The notes below the pieces were generated by a model. That model was not told where the DNA came from. It saw nothing but the letters and a program-made list of their open reading frames with translations, and made no database searches. A stretch of 9,224 nt of DNA. Origin: Hungatella sp. UBA3147. GTDB lineage: Bacteria > Bacillota > Clostridia > Lachnospirales > Lachnospiraceae. Position numbers and translations under genes: made by a program. The stretch lies in contig DEYX01000116.1 in NCBI GenBank assembly GCA_002365025.1, forward strand, positions 1 to 9,224. Direction: 5' to 3'. This document shows positions 1 through 5,735 of this stretch, in pieces (position 1 is the stretch's first letter; every line of letters starts with the position of its first letter).

Positions 1-886
1 TCCTGTTTACAAATTGTTAGGGGCAGATCCGGCAATGTTTGCAGGAACTCTGTTAGCAAATGATATGGGTGGGTTTTTCTTAGCACAACAAATGACTTCT
101 GATCCATCAATTGTACTTTTCTCAGGTGGTATTTTAGGTGCCATGATGGGAGCAACACTTGTATTTACAATCCCAGTTGGATTGGGGATTATAAATAATG
201 AAGATACAAAGTATCTGGCACAAGGAGTATTATGTGGGATCGTGACAATTCCAATCGGAGCATTAGTTTCAGGAATCATGATGGGTATGCCAATCATTAA
301 AGTTTTTATGAATTTAATACCTATCATAGTTGTAGCGATTTTAATTTCAATTGGACTATTTAAAATTCCTGAAGGAATGATTAAAGGGTTCAATGTATTT
401 GGGAAAATCATAGTGGCTGTCGGAGCCATTGGGTTGGCAATTGGAGGGTTAGACTTACTATTAGGTATCAAAGTATTTGGAAATCAAGATACACTTGAAG
501 TTGGATTCCAAACAGTTGGTGGTATTGCCATTACTTTAGCTGGTGCTTATGGATTGGTATTCTTAATCACAAAGATATTCAAGAAACCATTGATGAAATT
601 AGGTCATTTATTAGGAATGAATGATATTGCAGCAGCAGGTCTCATTGCATCTCTTGCCAATAATATTGCCATGTTCCAAACAGTAAAAGATATGGATAAA
701 CGTGGAAAGGTGATTAATATCGCTTTTGCAGTTTCAGCATCTTTTACATTTGGTGACCATTTAGGATTTACAGCCGGTGTAGCCCCAGAGTTGATTACTC
801 CAATGATCATTGGCAAGCTAATCGGTGGTATTTCTGCTATTTTTGTTGCCATATTTTTATCGAAACGTGTATTTAGGATTGAATAA
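1..886 (+). CDS. eutH: Ethanolamine permease EutH (5' end outside window)
   Basis: The frame is open from the first base (first full codon at 2), so the TTG at 14 is an internal Leu codon and not a start. About 295 residues are seen; EutH proteins are usually around 360-370, so roughly the first 70 are missing. The protein is a polytopic inner-membrane protein with many Gly-rich hydrophobic segments. Early motifs (ADPAMFAGTLLANDMGG) and a late stretch (LIASLANNIAMF, then FGDHLGFTAGVAP) are characteristic of the EutH family. EutH brings ethanolamine into the cell for the eut microcompartment pathway. Family assignment is firm; substrate is inferred from family and from the eutQ neighbour 39 bases downstream. 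Placement next to eutQ at the end of a eut operon fits Firmicute gene order. Confidence 0.93.
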   Translation, partial: PVYKLLGADPAMFAGTLLANDMGGFFLAQQMTSDPSIVLFSGGILGAMMGATLVFTIPVGLGIINNEDTKYLAQGVLCGIVTIPIGALVSGIMMGMPIIKVFMNLIPIIVVAILISIGLFKIPEGMIKGFNVFGKIIVAVGAIGLAIGGLDLLLGIKVFGNQDTLEVGFQTVGGIAITLAGAYGLVFLITKIFKKPLMKLGHLLGMNDIAAAGLIASLANNIAMFQTVKDMDKRGKVINIAFAVSASFTFGDHLGFTAGVAPELITPMIIGKLIGGISAIFVAIFLSKRVFRIE

Positions 887-925
887 AGCGAATATGATAA
901 AGATTTTAGTACGGATGGAGGGAAG

Positions 926-1387
926 ATGTTGAATATAGACAGAGCAGAAATTGAAAAGCTAGTTCGTAGCATTATAATGGAAGAATACAGCATTAAGTTA
1001 AATGATTCTTCAAAGAGGCATGTTGACTCTAGTGGTGTAATGTCCATTTCGCTGCCACTGTTTTCAGTAAGCGAAGAAGACCGATTGGACACAGGTAACC
1101 CGAATCATAAAGTGTATACAAAGGATTTAGTGTCACTTACTGAAAGTCCCAGACTAGGTTGTGGTTTAATGGTAATGGAAAATACTACTTTCGATTGGAC
1201 ATTAGGGTATGATGAAATTGATTATATCATGGAAGGAACTTTAACTATTATCATAGATGGCCGTCGTATAACTGCCAATGCAGGAGAATTGATTTTGATT
1301 CCAAGTGGATCAAGAATTCAGTTTTCGGTTGAAGGAAAGGCAAGATTTATCTATGTGACTTATCCGGCTGATTGGCAAAATAAATAA
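926..1387 (+). CDS. eutQ: Ethanolamine utilization protein EutQ (cupin-fold)
   Basis: This is a 153-residue protein with ATG start and GGAGG at 917-921. Residues about 60-150 form a cupin-like domain that closely matches the C-terminal half of enterobacterial EutQ: WTLGYDEID at 91-99, an EG turn at 103-104, IPSGS at 125-129, and a YPADW ending. It is shorter than the roughly 230-residue Salmonella protein and lacks its N-terminal portion. Residues 3-21 form a short predicted helix (IDRAEIEKLVRSIIMEE), followed by a polar linker, a layout like known encapsulation peptides. EutQ has been reported to have acetate kinase activity and to associate with the eut microcompartment in Salmonella; applying this here is inference. 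It is probably co-transcribed with eutH and the last gene of the operon. Confidence 0.93.
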   Translation: MLNIDRAEIEKLVRSIIMEEYSIKLNDSSKRHVDSSGVMSISLPLFSVSEEDRLDTGNPNHKVYTKDLVSLTESPRLGCGLMVMENTTFDWTLGYDEIDYIMEGTLTIIIDGRRITANAGELILIPSGSRIQFSVEGKARFIYVTYPADWQNK

Positions 1388-1467
1388 AAAGGCAGATAGT
1401 GAAAATAGTCCGTATACCCAAACTATTATTAATTCCAACTTATTCATGGTATGATGAAAATTAACGA

Positions 1468-1525
1468 GGCAGTATCTAAAAGCAAAACAGAAGCTTTCTG
1501 CATTGGAATACTGCCCAATCTTTTT
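1468..1525 (+). terminator. Hairpin and T-run after the eut operon
   Basis: GGCAGTAT (1468-1475) pairs perfectly with ATACTGCC (1508-1515). Inside it is a small hairpin, CAGAA/TTCTG (1488-1492/1496-1500). A five-T run follows at 1521-1525. It lies about 80 bases after the eutQ stop and before the next promoter, which fits an operon terminator. The gap between stem and T-run and the internal loops make it less than canonical. Confidence 0.4.
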
Positions 1526-1528
1526 ATG

Positions 1529-1560
1529 AAAAGAGTAGGGGCTATTCGCACACTCTTTTT
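1529..1560 (+). terminator. Second terminator-like inverted repeat
   Basis: AAAAGAGT (1529-1536) pairs with ACTCTTTT (1552-1559) across a 15-base loop, and further Ts continue to 1562. The A-rich left arm and T-rich right arm would let it act in either direction. The stem is AT-rich and the loop is long, so strength is uncertain. It may work together with the hairpin just upstream to separate the eut operon from the MarR unit. Confidence 0.35.
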
Positions 1561-1570
1561 ATTTACATAG

Positions 1571-1669
1571 CATAAGTGTGTCGAAGCAGGTGACCGCCAA
1601 ATCACCGGGATCACTTTGGGTATTTTGATGGTTGTTAGAATTATGTTTGTGAAGTACTTTGATTGGTAG
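1571..1669 (+). pseudogene. Possible C-terminal remnant of a membrane protein
   Basis: After a TAG at 1568-1570 this frame stays open for 32 codons and ends with TAG at 1667-1669. It reads as an amphipathic start (VEAGDRQ) followed by a hydrophobic helix (ITGITLGILMVVRIMF). There is no ATG, no ribosome binding site and no recognisable full-length gene, so it is not a convincing intact gene. The protein-like character suggests the tail of a lost membrane protein whose end now overlaps the MarR control region. It could also be chance in a 366-base gap (1388-1753) that has no complete gene. Confidence 0.2.
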
Positions 1670-1687
1670 TTTCAAATACGAAACTAC
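1666..1687. promoter_or_regulatory. MarR operator candidate O1, abutting the -35 box
   Basis: This is a perfect inverted repeat with 8-base arms, GTAGTTTC and GAAACTAC, around a 6-base spacer. Its core TAGTTTCAAATACGAAACTA has the size and symmetry of sites bound by MarR dimers. It ends directly against the -35 hexamer of the promoter at 1688. Binding by the adjacent MarR protein is inferred. Confidence 0.65.
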
Positions 1688-1716
1688 TTGATGATTTTCT
1701 TTATGAGTGATATAAT
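1688..1716 (+). promoter_or_regulatory. Sigma-A-type promoter of the marR-reductase operon
   Basis: TTGATG (1688-1693), a 17-base spacer and a perfect TATAAT (1711-1716) make a near-consensus vegetative promoter. Transcription would begin near 1723, about 30 bases before the TTG start of the MarR gene. It is flanked on both sides by near-identical palindromes (O1 and O2), so a repressor bound at either site would cover a promoter element. Confidence 0.8.
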
Positions 1717-1739
1717 AGTTTTGTATTTGAAACTATTAT
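1712..1739. promoter_or_regulatory. MarR operator candidate O2, overlapping the -10 box and start site
   Basis: This is a perfect inverted repeat with 10-base arms, ATAATAGTTT and AAACTATTAT, around an 8-base spacer. It covers most of the -10 hexamer and the expected transcription start. Read on the minus strand, its 20-base core (1716-1735) is identical to the O1 core except for one base (TAGTTTCAAATACAAAACTA against TAGTTTCAAATACGAAACTA). This placement is typical of autorepression. Confidence 0.7.
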
Positions 1740-1753
1740 ATCTGGAGGTATTC

Positions 1754-2173
1754 TTGAGAAAAGCATTTGAGCGATTCATGCGGGCTATCGACATGGATCA
1801 ATATAACGAAATGAAACATAGCGATTGGGGCAAAGAAACCAGTTATATCAATATTCTGCATTTGTTTATCATTGGACACAGAGAAAGAACGACGGTCAGT
1901 GAACTGGCAGAAACATTGGGACTTTCCCGTCCTGCCGTGACTCAAAAGGTAAATGAGCTGGAAGAGTTAGGGCTTATTCAAAAAGTCCAGTCTACACAAG
2001 ATAAGCGGTTCTTTTACATCTCATTATCCGATAGAGTAAAGCAGAGCTGCCAAAGTACAAAAACGGACTCTGTACTGGATGCAGTAGAAAGTGCATTTTC
2101 AGAGGATAAAAAAGCTGTCTTCACGGAAGTACTAAATTTTATGGCAGATTATATAAATAGGATTGAAGAGTAA
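1754..2173 (+). CDS. MarR-family transcriptional regulator (TTG start)
   Basis: This is a 139-residue protein of ordinary MarR size. The frame is open from further upstream, but an earlier start at 1688 would lie in the -35 box, before the expected transcription start. The TTG at 1754, with GGAGG at 1744-1748 and a 5-base gap, is the supported start. A winged helix-turn-helix occupies about residues 46-91: TTVSELAETLGLSRPAVTQKVNELEELGLI, then a wing with the usual D and R (QDKRFFYISLS). Flanking helices would form the dimer interface. MarR proteins are usually repressors released by small aromatic compounds, oxidants or metals; the ligand is not evident. It probably represses its own promoter through O1 and O2 and controls the reductase 52 bases downstream. 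Confidence 0.9.
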   Translation: MRKAFERFMRAIDMDQYNEMKHSDWGKETSYINILHLFIIGHRERTTVSELAETLGLSRPAVTQKVNELEELGLIQKVQSTQDKRFFYISLSDRVKQSCQSTKTDSVLDAVESAFSEDKKAVFTEVLNFMADYINRIEE

Positions 2174-2225
2174 CACCGGTTCCAAACCTACTGTGCCAAT
2201 ACACGATGCAAAAGGAGCAGATACA

Positions 2226-2747
2226 ATGAGTGGAAAAAGTATTATGAACTTAGCCATCAGCATTGACGGATATATTGCTGATGAAAACGGAGGATTTGAC
2301 TGGATTGCCGGTCAAGGCGATCCCTCAATTGACACAGTCGAAAAAAGTGAGTTTGAAGAGTTTCTTTCGGGAATAGATATTGTTGTTATGGGCAAAAACT
2401 GCTATGATCAGGGTTTTGCGAAAGAGTATCCAACAAAAATAGTTTATGTAGCAACAAGTGAAGAGAAAGAAGATGAGGGCAATATCCGTTTTATCCGAGG
2501 CGATATTGTCAGCATATTTGAAAAAGAAAAGGACAATGGTAAAAATATATTTCTGTTTGGAGGCGGCGGTCTGGTAGATCACTTTATTAAGGCCAATACT
2601 ATTGATGAATATATTGTGGGAATCATTCCGACGATACTTGGGAATGGCCGTCCTCTGTTTTTAGGAAACAATCCTAAAATACAGCTTCATCTTGATAAAT
2701 ACACCATTAGCGATGGAATTGCTGTGTTTCATTACTCAAAACGATAA
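2226..2747 (+). CDS. RibD C-terminal / dihydrofolate reductase-like protein
   Basis: A 173-residue protein starting at the ATG at 2226, chosen because AAAGGAGC (2211-2218) sits just before it. The open frame reaches back to 2163, but that extension is unlike the family. The DHFR-fold landmarks are in order: SIDGYIAD near 12-19, VVMGKNCY at 53-60 (the usual MGxxTY region), FLFGGGGLV at 109-117 (nucleotide-binding glycine turn), and PTILGNGRPLF at 135-145. This resembles the small stand-alone YwjB/YyaP-type reductases rather than housekeeping FolA or full RibD. The fold predicts NAD(P)H-dependent reduction, but the substrate is unknown. Co-transcription with a MarR repressor suggests induction by a small molecule. 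Cytoplasmic; no signal peptide. Confidence 0.87.
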   Translation: MSGKSIMNLAISIDGYIADENGGFDWIAGQGDPSIDTVEKSEFEEFLSGIDIVVMGKNCYDQGFAKEYPTKIVYVATSEEKEDEGNIRFIRGDIVSIFEKEKDNGKNIFLFGGGGLVDHFIKANTIDEYIVGIIPTILGNGRPLFLGNNPKIQLHLDKYTISDGIAVFHYSKR

Positions 2748-2989
2748 AAGGAACTCAGCGCAATAAAATGCTGTGGTCAAGATTTTTAATGAACCCAGTG
2801 GCAGCAAAGGTTTTTTGAATGTAAGGTTTATATAATAGGAGGCAGTGTACAGGCATATAAAATCAATATAGATTTATATAAAAAATATACTGATATAGAG
2901 CTTTTGAAGCTGAAGCTGCGGTTGTACATACTATGATAGAGACATAATCTTAAATGATGAATTATTAAGGAGGCGGCCGGAGAATAAAC
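2748..2989. other. Gap before the polymerase: decayed-looking frames and a weak promoter candidate
   Basis: No intact gene is visible in these 242 bases. One + strand frame is open from about 2797 to a TGA near 2934 and reads YIIGGSVQAYKINIDLYKK in part. Another frame close to 2900-2946 reads AFEAEAAVVHTMIET. Neither has a good start, and they may be chance or fragments of degraded genes. A weak promoter match, TTGTAC (2922-2927), 17 bases, TAATCT (2945-2950), could serve the polymerase. I see no recognisable LexA box. AAGGAGG (2967-2973) lies 16 bases from the polymerase ATG, too far to be ideal; CGGAG at 2978-2982 is better placed. Confidence 0.35.
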
Positions 2990-4513
2990 ATGAAGAACAG
3001 AACCTATTTTGCAATCGATTTAAAATCCTTCTACGCTTCGGTCGAGTGTATGGAACGAGGGCTTGATCCACTGACCACGAACCTTGTTGTCGCTGATGCA
3101 AGCCGCACCGAAAAAACCATTTGTCTTGCCGTATCTCCCTCCCTCAAAGCGTATGGAATTCCCGGTAGGGCTAGGCTGTTTGAGGTCGTACAGAAGGTCA
3201 GGGAAGTAAATGCGTCACGGCTGCGTGAAGCACCGGAACGGGCATTTTCCGGTGCCTCTTTCAGCGATACGGAATTGAAATCCTCGCCGGGTATTTCGTT
3301 AGACTATATTATTGCGCCACCGAGAATGGCGCATTATATCGAGTACAGCACACGGATTTACAATATCTACTTAAAGTACATCGCGCCCGAAGATATTCAT
3401 GTTTACTCCATCGACGAAGTATTCATCGATGCCACTGATTATCTGAACACCTACAATCTTTCAGCCCGTGAGCTTGTCACAAAAATGATTCTGGAGGTTC
3501 TTAAAACGACCGGTATTACAGCATCAGCGGGAATTGGCACAAACTTGTACCTTTGCAAGATCGCCATGGATATTCAGGCAAAGCGTATTCCGGTGGATCA
3601 AAACGGAGTTCAGATAGCAGAATTAGACGAAATAAGCTACCGACGCTTACTGTGGTCACATCGGCCTTTAACCGACTTTTGGCGTGTTGGCAGGGGATAT
3701 GCTAAGAAGCTGGAGGAACAAGGCCTCTTTACCATGGGAGATATTGCAAGATGCTCAATAGGTAAGTCTGACGAATATTACAAAGAAGATTTATTGTATA
3801 AATTGTTCGGAATCAATGCAGAGTTGTTGATAGACCATGCATGGGGGTGGGAGCCATGCACGATTGCCGATATTAAAGCGTATAAACCAGGCACAAACAG
3901 TATTGGATCGGGACAGGTATTGCAAAGCGCCTATACCTTTGATAAAGCAAAGCTGATTGTGTGGGAAATGACCGATCTGCTGGTACTTGATTTGGTAGAT
4001 AAAAAGCTTGTGACCGACCAGCTTGTTTTGACGGTCGGATATGATATTGAAAATCTGACAAACCCGAAGATCAGGAACTCATACCACGGAGCGGTCACCT
4101 CCGACCACTACGGACGTGCCGTTCCGAAATCTGCGCATGGTACGGCAAACCTTGGCAGACAGACCTCCTCTACAAAATTGATCATGGATGCTGTCACGGA
4201 GTTGTTTGAGCGCATTGTTGACAAAAACCTCCTTGTCAGGAGAGTCAACATCACAGCAAATCATGTTGTGGATGAGGAAACCGTTCAAAAATCAGATAAC
4301 TTTGAACAGCTTGATCTCTTTACGGATTACGGTGCTGTCCAGGCGAAAAAGGAAGAGGAAGAAGCTGAGCTTGCACGTGAAAAGAGTATGCAGAAAGCTA
4401 TGCTGGAGATAAAAAAGAAATTTGGAAAAAACGCAATCCTAAAGGGCATGAATCTGGAGGAAGGCGCAACCACATTAGACCGTAATAAGCAGATAGGAGG
4501 ACACAAAGCATGA
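2990..4513 (+). CDS. Y-family translesion DNA polymerase (UmuC/DinB-like)
   Basis: This is a 507-residue protein, longer than a typical DinB (about 350-420) and closer to the UmuC-like polymerases of Firmicutes and their mobile elements. The palm starts at once: D10 in IDLKSFYASVE, with the steric-gate region near F14-Y15. The second catalytic motif is YSIDEVFID at 139-147, with D142 and E143 as expected metal ligands. A helix-hairpin-helix/thumb region follows (about 210-260), then a little-finger domain. QLDLF at 440-444 is a good beta-clamp binding motif. A charged, probably coiled tail (KKEEEEAELAREKSMQK) follows. The protein should copy past damaged bases at low fidelity. It overlaps the YolD-like gene by 4 bases, a pairing that recurs in Firmicutes. 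All catalytic residues look intact. Confidence 0.93.
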   Translation: MKNRTYFAIDLKSFYASVECMERGLDPLTTNLVVADASRTEKTICLAVSPSLKAYGIPGRARLFEVVQKVREVNASRLREAPERAFSGASFSDTELKSSPGISLDYIIAPPRMAHYIEYSTRIYNIYLKYIAPEDIHVYSIDEVFIDATDYLNTYNLSARELVTKMILEVLKTTGITASAGIGTNLYLCKIAMDIQAKRIPVDQNGVQIAELDEISYRRLLWSHRPLTDFWRVGRGYAKKLEEQGLFTMGDIARCSIGKSDEYYKEDLLYKLFGINAELLIDHAWGWEPCTIADIKAYKPGTNSIGSGQVLQSAYTFDKAKLIVWEMTDLLVLDLVDKKLVTDQLVLTVGYDIENLTNPKIRNSYHGAVTSDHYGRAVPKSAHGTANLGRQTSSTKLIMDAVTELFERIVDKNLLVRRVNITANHVVDEETVQKSDNFEQLDLFTDYGAVQAKKEEEEAELAREKSMQKAMLEIKKKFGKNAILKGMNLEEGATTLDRNKQIGGHKA

Positions 4514-4950
4514 CTAAGGCATATGACGATATCATTGATCTACCACACCATGTCTCTGCGACTCACCCCCATATGGCAGCCATAGACCGGGCAGCTCAGT
4601 TTTCCCCTTTCGCTGCACTGACCGGCTATGATGCCGCCATTAAAGAAACTGCAAGGTTGACTGATGAGAGGGTAGAATTGGACGAATCCATGAAGAATGC
4701 TTTGAGCAATAAGCTGCAAATCATCTCAGACCGGCTTAAAGAACATCTCGAAATTGCCATCACTTACTTTCAGCCGGATGGGAAGAAAAATGGCGGCACC
4801 TATGTTACTGCTGTCAGTGCGGTCAAAAAGATAGACAAATATGAACGGGTCGTCGTTATGTCTGATGGCATGGTGATTCCTATTGATGAAATAATCAGCA
4901 TAGATGGGCAGATATTCGAAACTATGGTGTTCCAACCGTCTGTTGATTGA
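4510..4950 (+). CDS. YolD-like protein, partner of the Y-family polymerase
   Basis: This is a 146-residue soluble protein whose ATG overlaps the polymerase stop (ATGA), with AGGAGG at 4495-4500. The N-terminal signature YDDIIDLPHHVSATHPHM, followed by DRAAQFSPFAALTGYDAAI, is the YolD-like form found after UmuC-type polymerases in Clostridia. Residues about 45-85 look helical. The C-terminal half (about 98-143, TYVTAVSAVKKIDKYERVVV, then IPIDEIISIDG) looks like a small beta domain. YolD proteins have been proposed to act as UmuD-like helpers of translesion polymerases, but the biochemical role is not settled. Translational coupling to the polymerase supports a joint function. No autocleavage site was recognised. 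Confidence 0.87.
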   Translation: MTKAYDDIIDLPHHVSATHPHMAAIDRAAQFSPFAALTGYDAAIKETARLTDERVELDESMKNALSNKLQIISDRLKEHLEIAITYFQPDGKKNGGTYVTAVSAVKKIDKYERVVVMSDGMVIPIDEIISIDGQIFETMVFQPSVD

Positions 4951-5009
4951 ATAGCGGATAAATAGGACTTTAGATTATTAACAAAATTACAATTAAGAAA
5001 GAGAATTTC

Positions 5010-5462
5010 ATGAAACAGATTGCAATCTTATCCGATACTCATGGTCTGTTACGAGAGCCTGTTATAGCTGAACTTACCAAAGCTGATTGCTCCATTCATG
5101 CTGGTGATATCAACACACCATACATTGCCGAGTCCATACGACAGCTCGGAGAGACTTATGCGGTGCGTGGCAACAACGATAAAGAATGGGCAGAATACTT
5201 GCCTAAAAGCATTACCGTTACAATTGAAGGCGTGAGATTCTTCATCGTTCATAACAAGAAAGATGTTCCCAAATACTTAACAAATATTGATGTGGTGGTC
5301 TATGGCCACTCCCACAAATATTCTGCAGAAATTATTGGGGGAGTACTGTTTCTCAACCCCGGTAGCTGCGGCAAACGGCGTTTTGATTTGGAAATCACAA
5401 TGTGCCGTATGATTGTGGATGCAGGGTACTACCAGTACGAAAAAGTGATGATTCCCTTATAG
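5010..5462 (+). CDS. MJ0936/YfcE-type metallophosphoesterase
   Basis: This is a 150-residue protein with the complete calcineurin-like metal-binding set in order: SDTHG (8-12, D9 and H11), HAGD (30-33, D33), RGNND (53-57, N56), VHNKK (80-84, H81) and GHSH (99-102, H100 and H102). NPGS (116-119) is the usual downstream motif of the YfcE/MJ0936 group. Such enzymes hydrolyse phosphodiesters in vitro using Mn or other divalent metals; the natural substrate is usually unknown. It lies 59 bases after the YolD-like gene with only a weak AAGAAAGAG ribosome binding site. It may be read through from the polymerase operon, and a strong hairpin 70 bases downstream closes the unit. A role in repair is only suggested by position. 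Confidence 0.9.
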   Translation: MKQIAILSDTHGLLREPVIAELTKADCSIHAGDINTPYIAESIRQLGETYAVRGNNDKEWAEYLPKSITVTIEGVRFFIVHNKKDVPKYLTNIDVVVYGHSHKYSAEIIGGVLFLNPGSCGKRRFDLEITMCRMIVDAGYYQYEKVMIPL

Positions 5463-5531
5463 GTTGGAATTTATTCTCTATCTGGCTGCTCCCCTTTTCA
5501 AAATCCTGGCATTCGATCACGGCAGATTAAG

Positions 5532-5597
5532 AAAACCGCATAAAACCGCTGTCCTATTATCCAGGGCGGCGGTTTTATGCGGTTTTAAGAATTTTTT
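5532..5597. terminator. Strong terminator with a perfect 18-bp stem
   Basis: The arms at 5532-5549 and 5569-5586 are perfectly complementary over 18 bases, around a 19-base loop. Each arm contains the same 8-mer twice (AAAACCGC on the left, GCGGTTTT on the right), ten bases apart. The stem begins with A4 and ends with T4, and a six-T run follows at 5592-5597, so it could stop transcription in both directions. It sits between the phosphoesterase and the AraC gene. The open frame that runs through it is not a credible gene. Confidence 0.85.
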
Positions 5598-5629
5598 ATC
5601 ATGGTATGCAAATCAATCCATCTACATAC

Positions 5630-5658
5630 TTGATAAGAAATTTTTAATGCGCTAAAGT
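5630..5658 (+). promoter_or_regulatory. Candidate promoter for the AraC-ABC operon
   Basis: TTGATA (5630-5635), a 17-base spacer and TAAAGT (5653-5658) give a moderate vegetative promoter match just after the terminator. Between it and the gene there is a 14-base imperfect palindrome, TACTATTAACAGTA (5699-5712), which could be a regulator site. Both are weak by themselves; position in the only gap before the operon is the main support. Confidence 0.3.
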
Positions 5659-5735
5659 TAAGTTTACAAAAGAGAACAGAAAAAGCGAGGAATAAATTTA
5701 CTATTAACAGTATGATTTAGTCAGGAGGCGAAGAA

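Noticed and set aside
14..16. TTG as the start of eutH
   Set aside because: Codons upstream of it continue the EutH motif, so the gene simply runs off the window edge.
7..1092. Two long minus-strand open frames opposite eutH and eutQ (7-471 and 604-1092)
   Set aside because: They lie antisense to well-recognised family genes, have low-complexity Ile/Pro/Ser-rich translations, and no ribosome binding sites.
2163..2225. N-terminal extension of the reductase-like protein
   Set aside because: AAAGGAGC at 2211-2218 points to the ATG at 2226, where DHFR-family similarity begins. The extension has no similarity and would overlap the MarR stop.
2755..2795. Possible terminator after the reductase gene
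   Set aside because: Only a 4-5 bp CAGC/GCTG stem is present and the T-run is about 10 bases away.
5464..5655. A 63-codon + strand frame after the phosphoesterase gene
   Set aside because: It runs straight through the 18-bp terminator hairpin, lacks a ribosome binding site, and resembles no protein.
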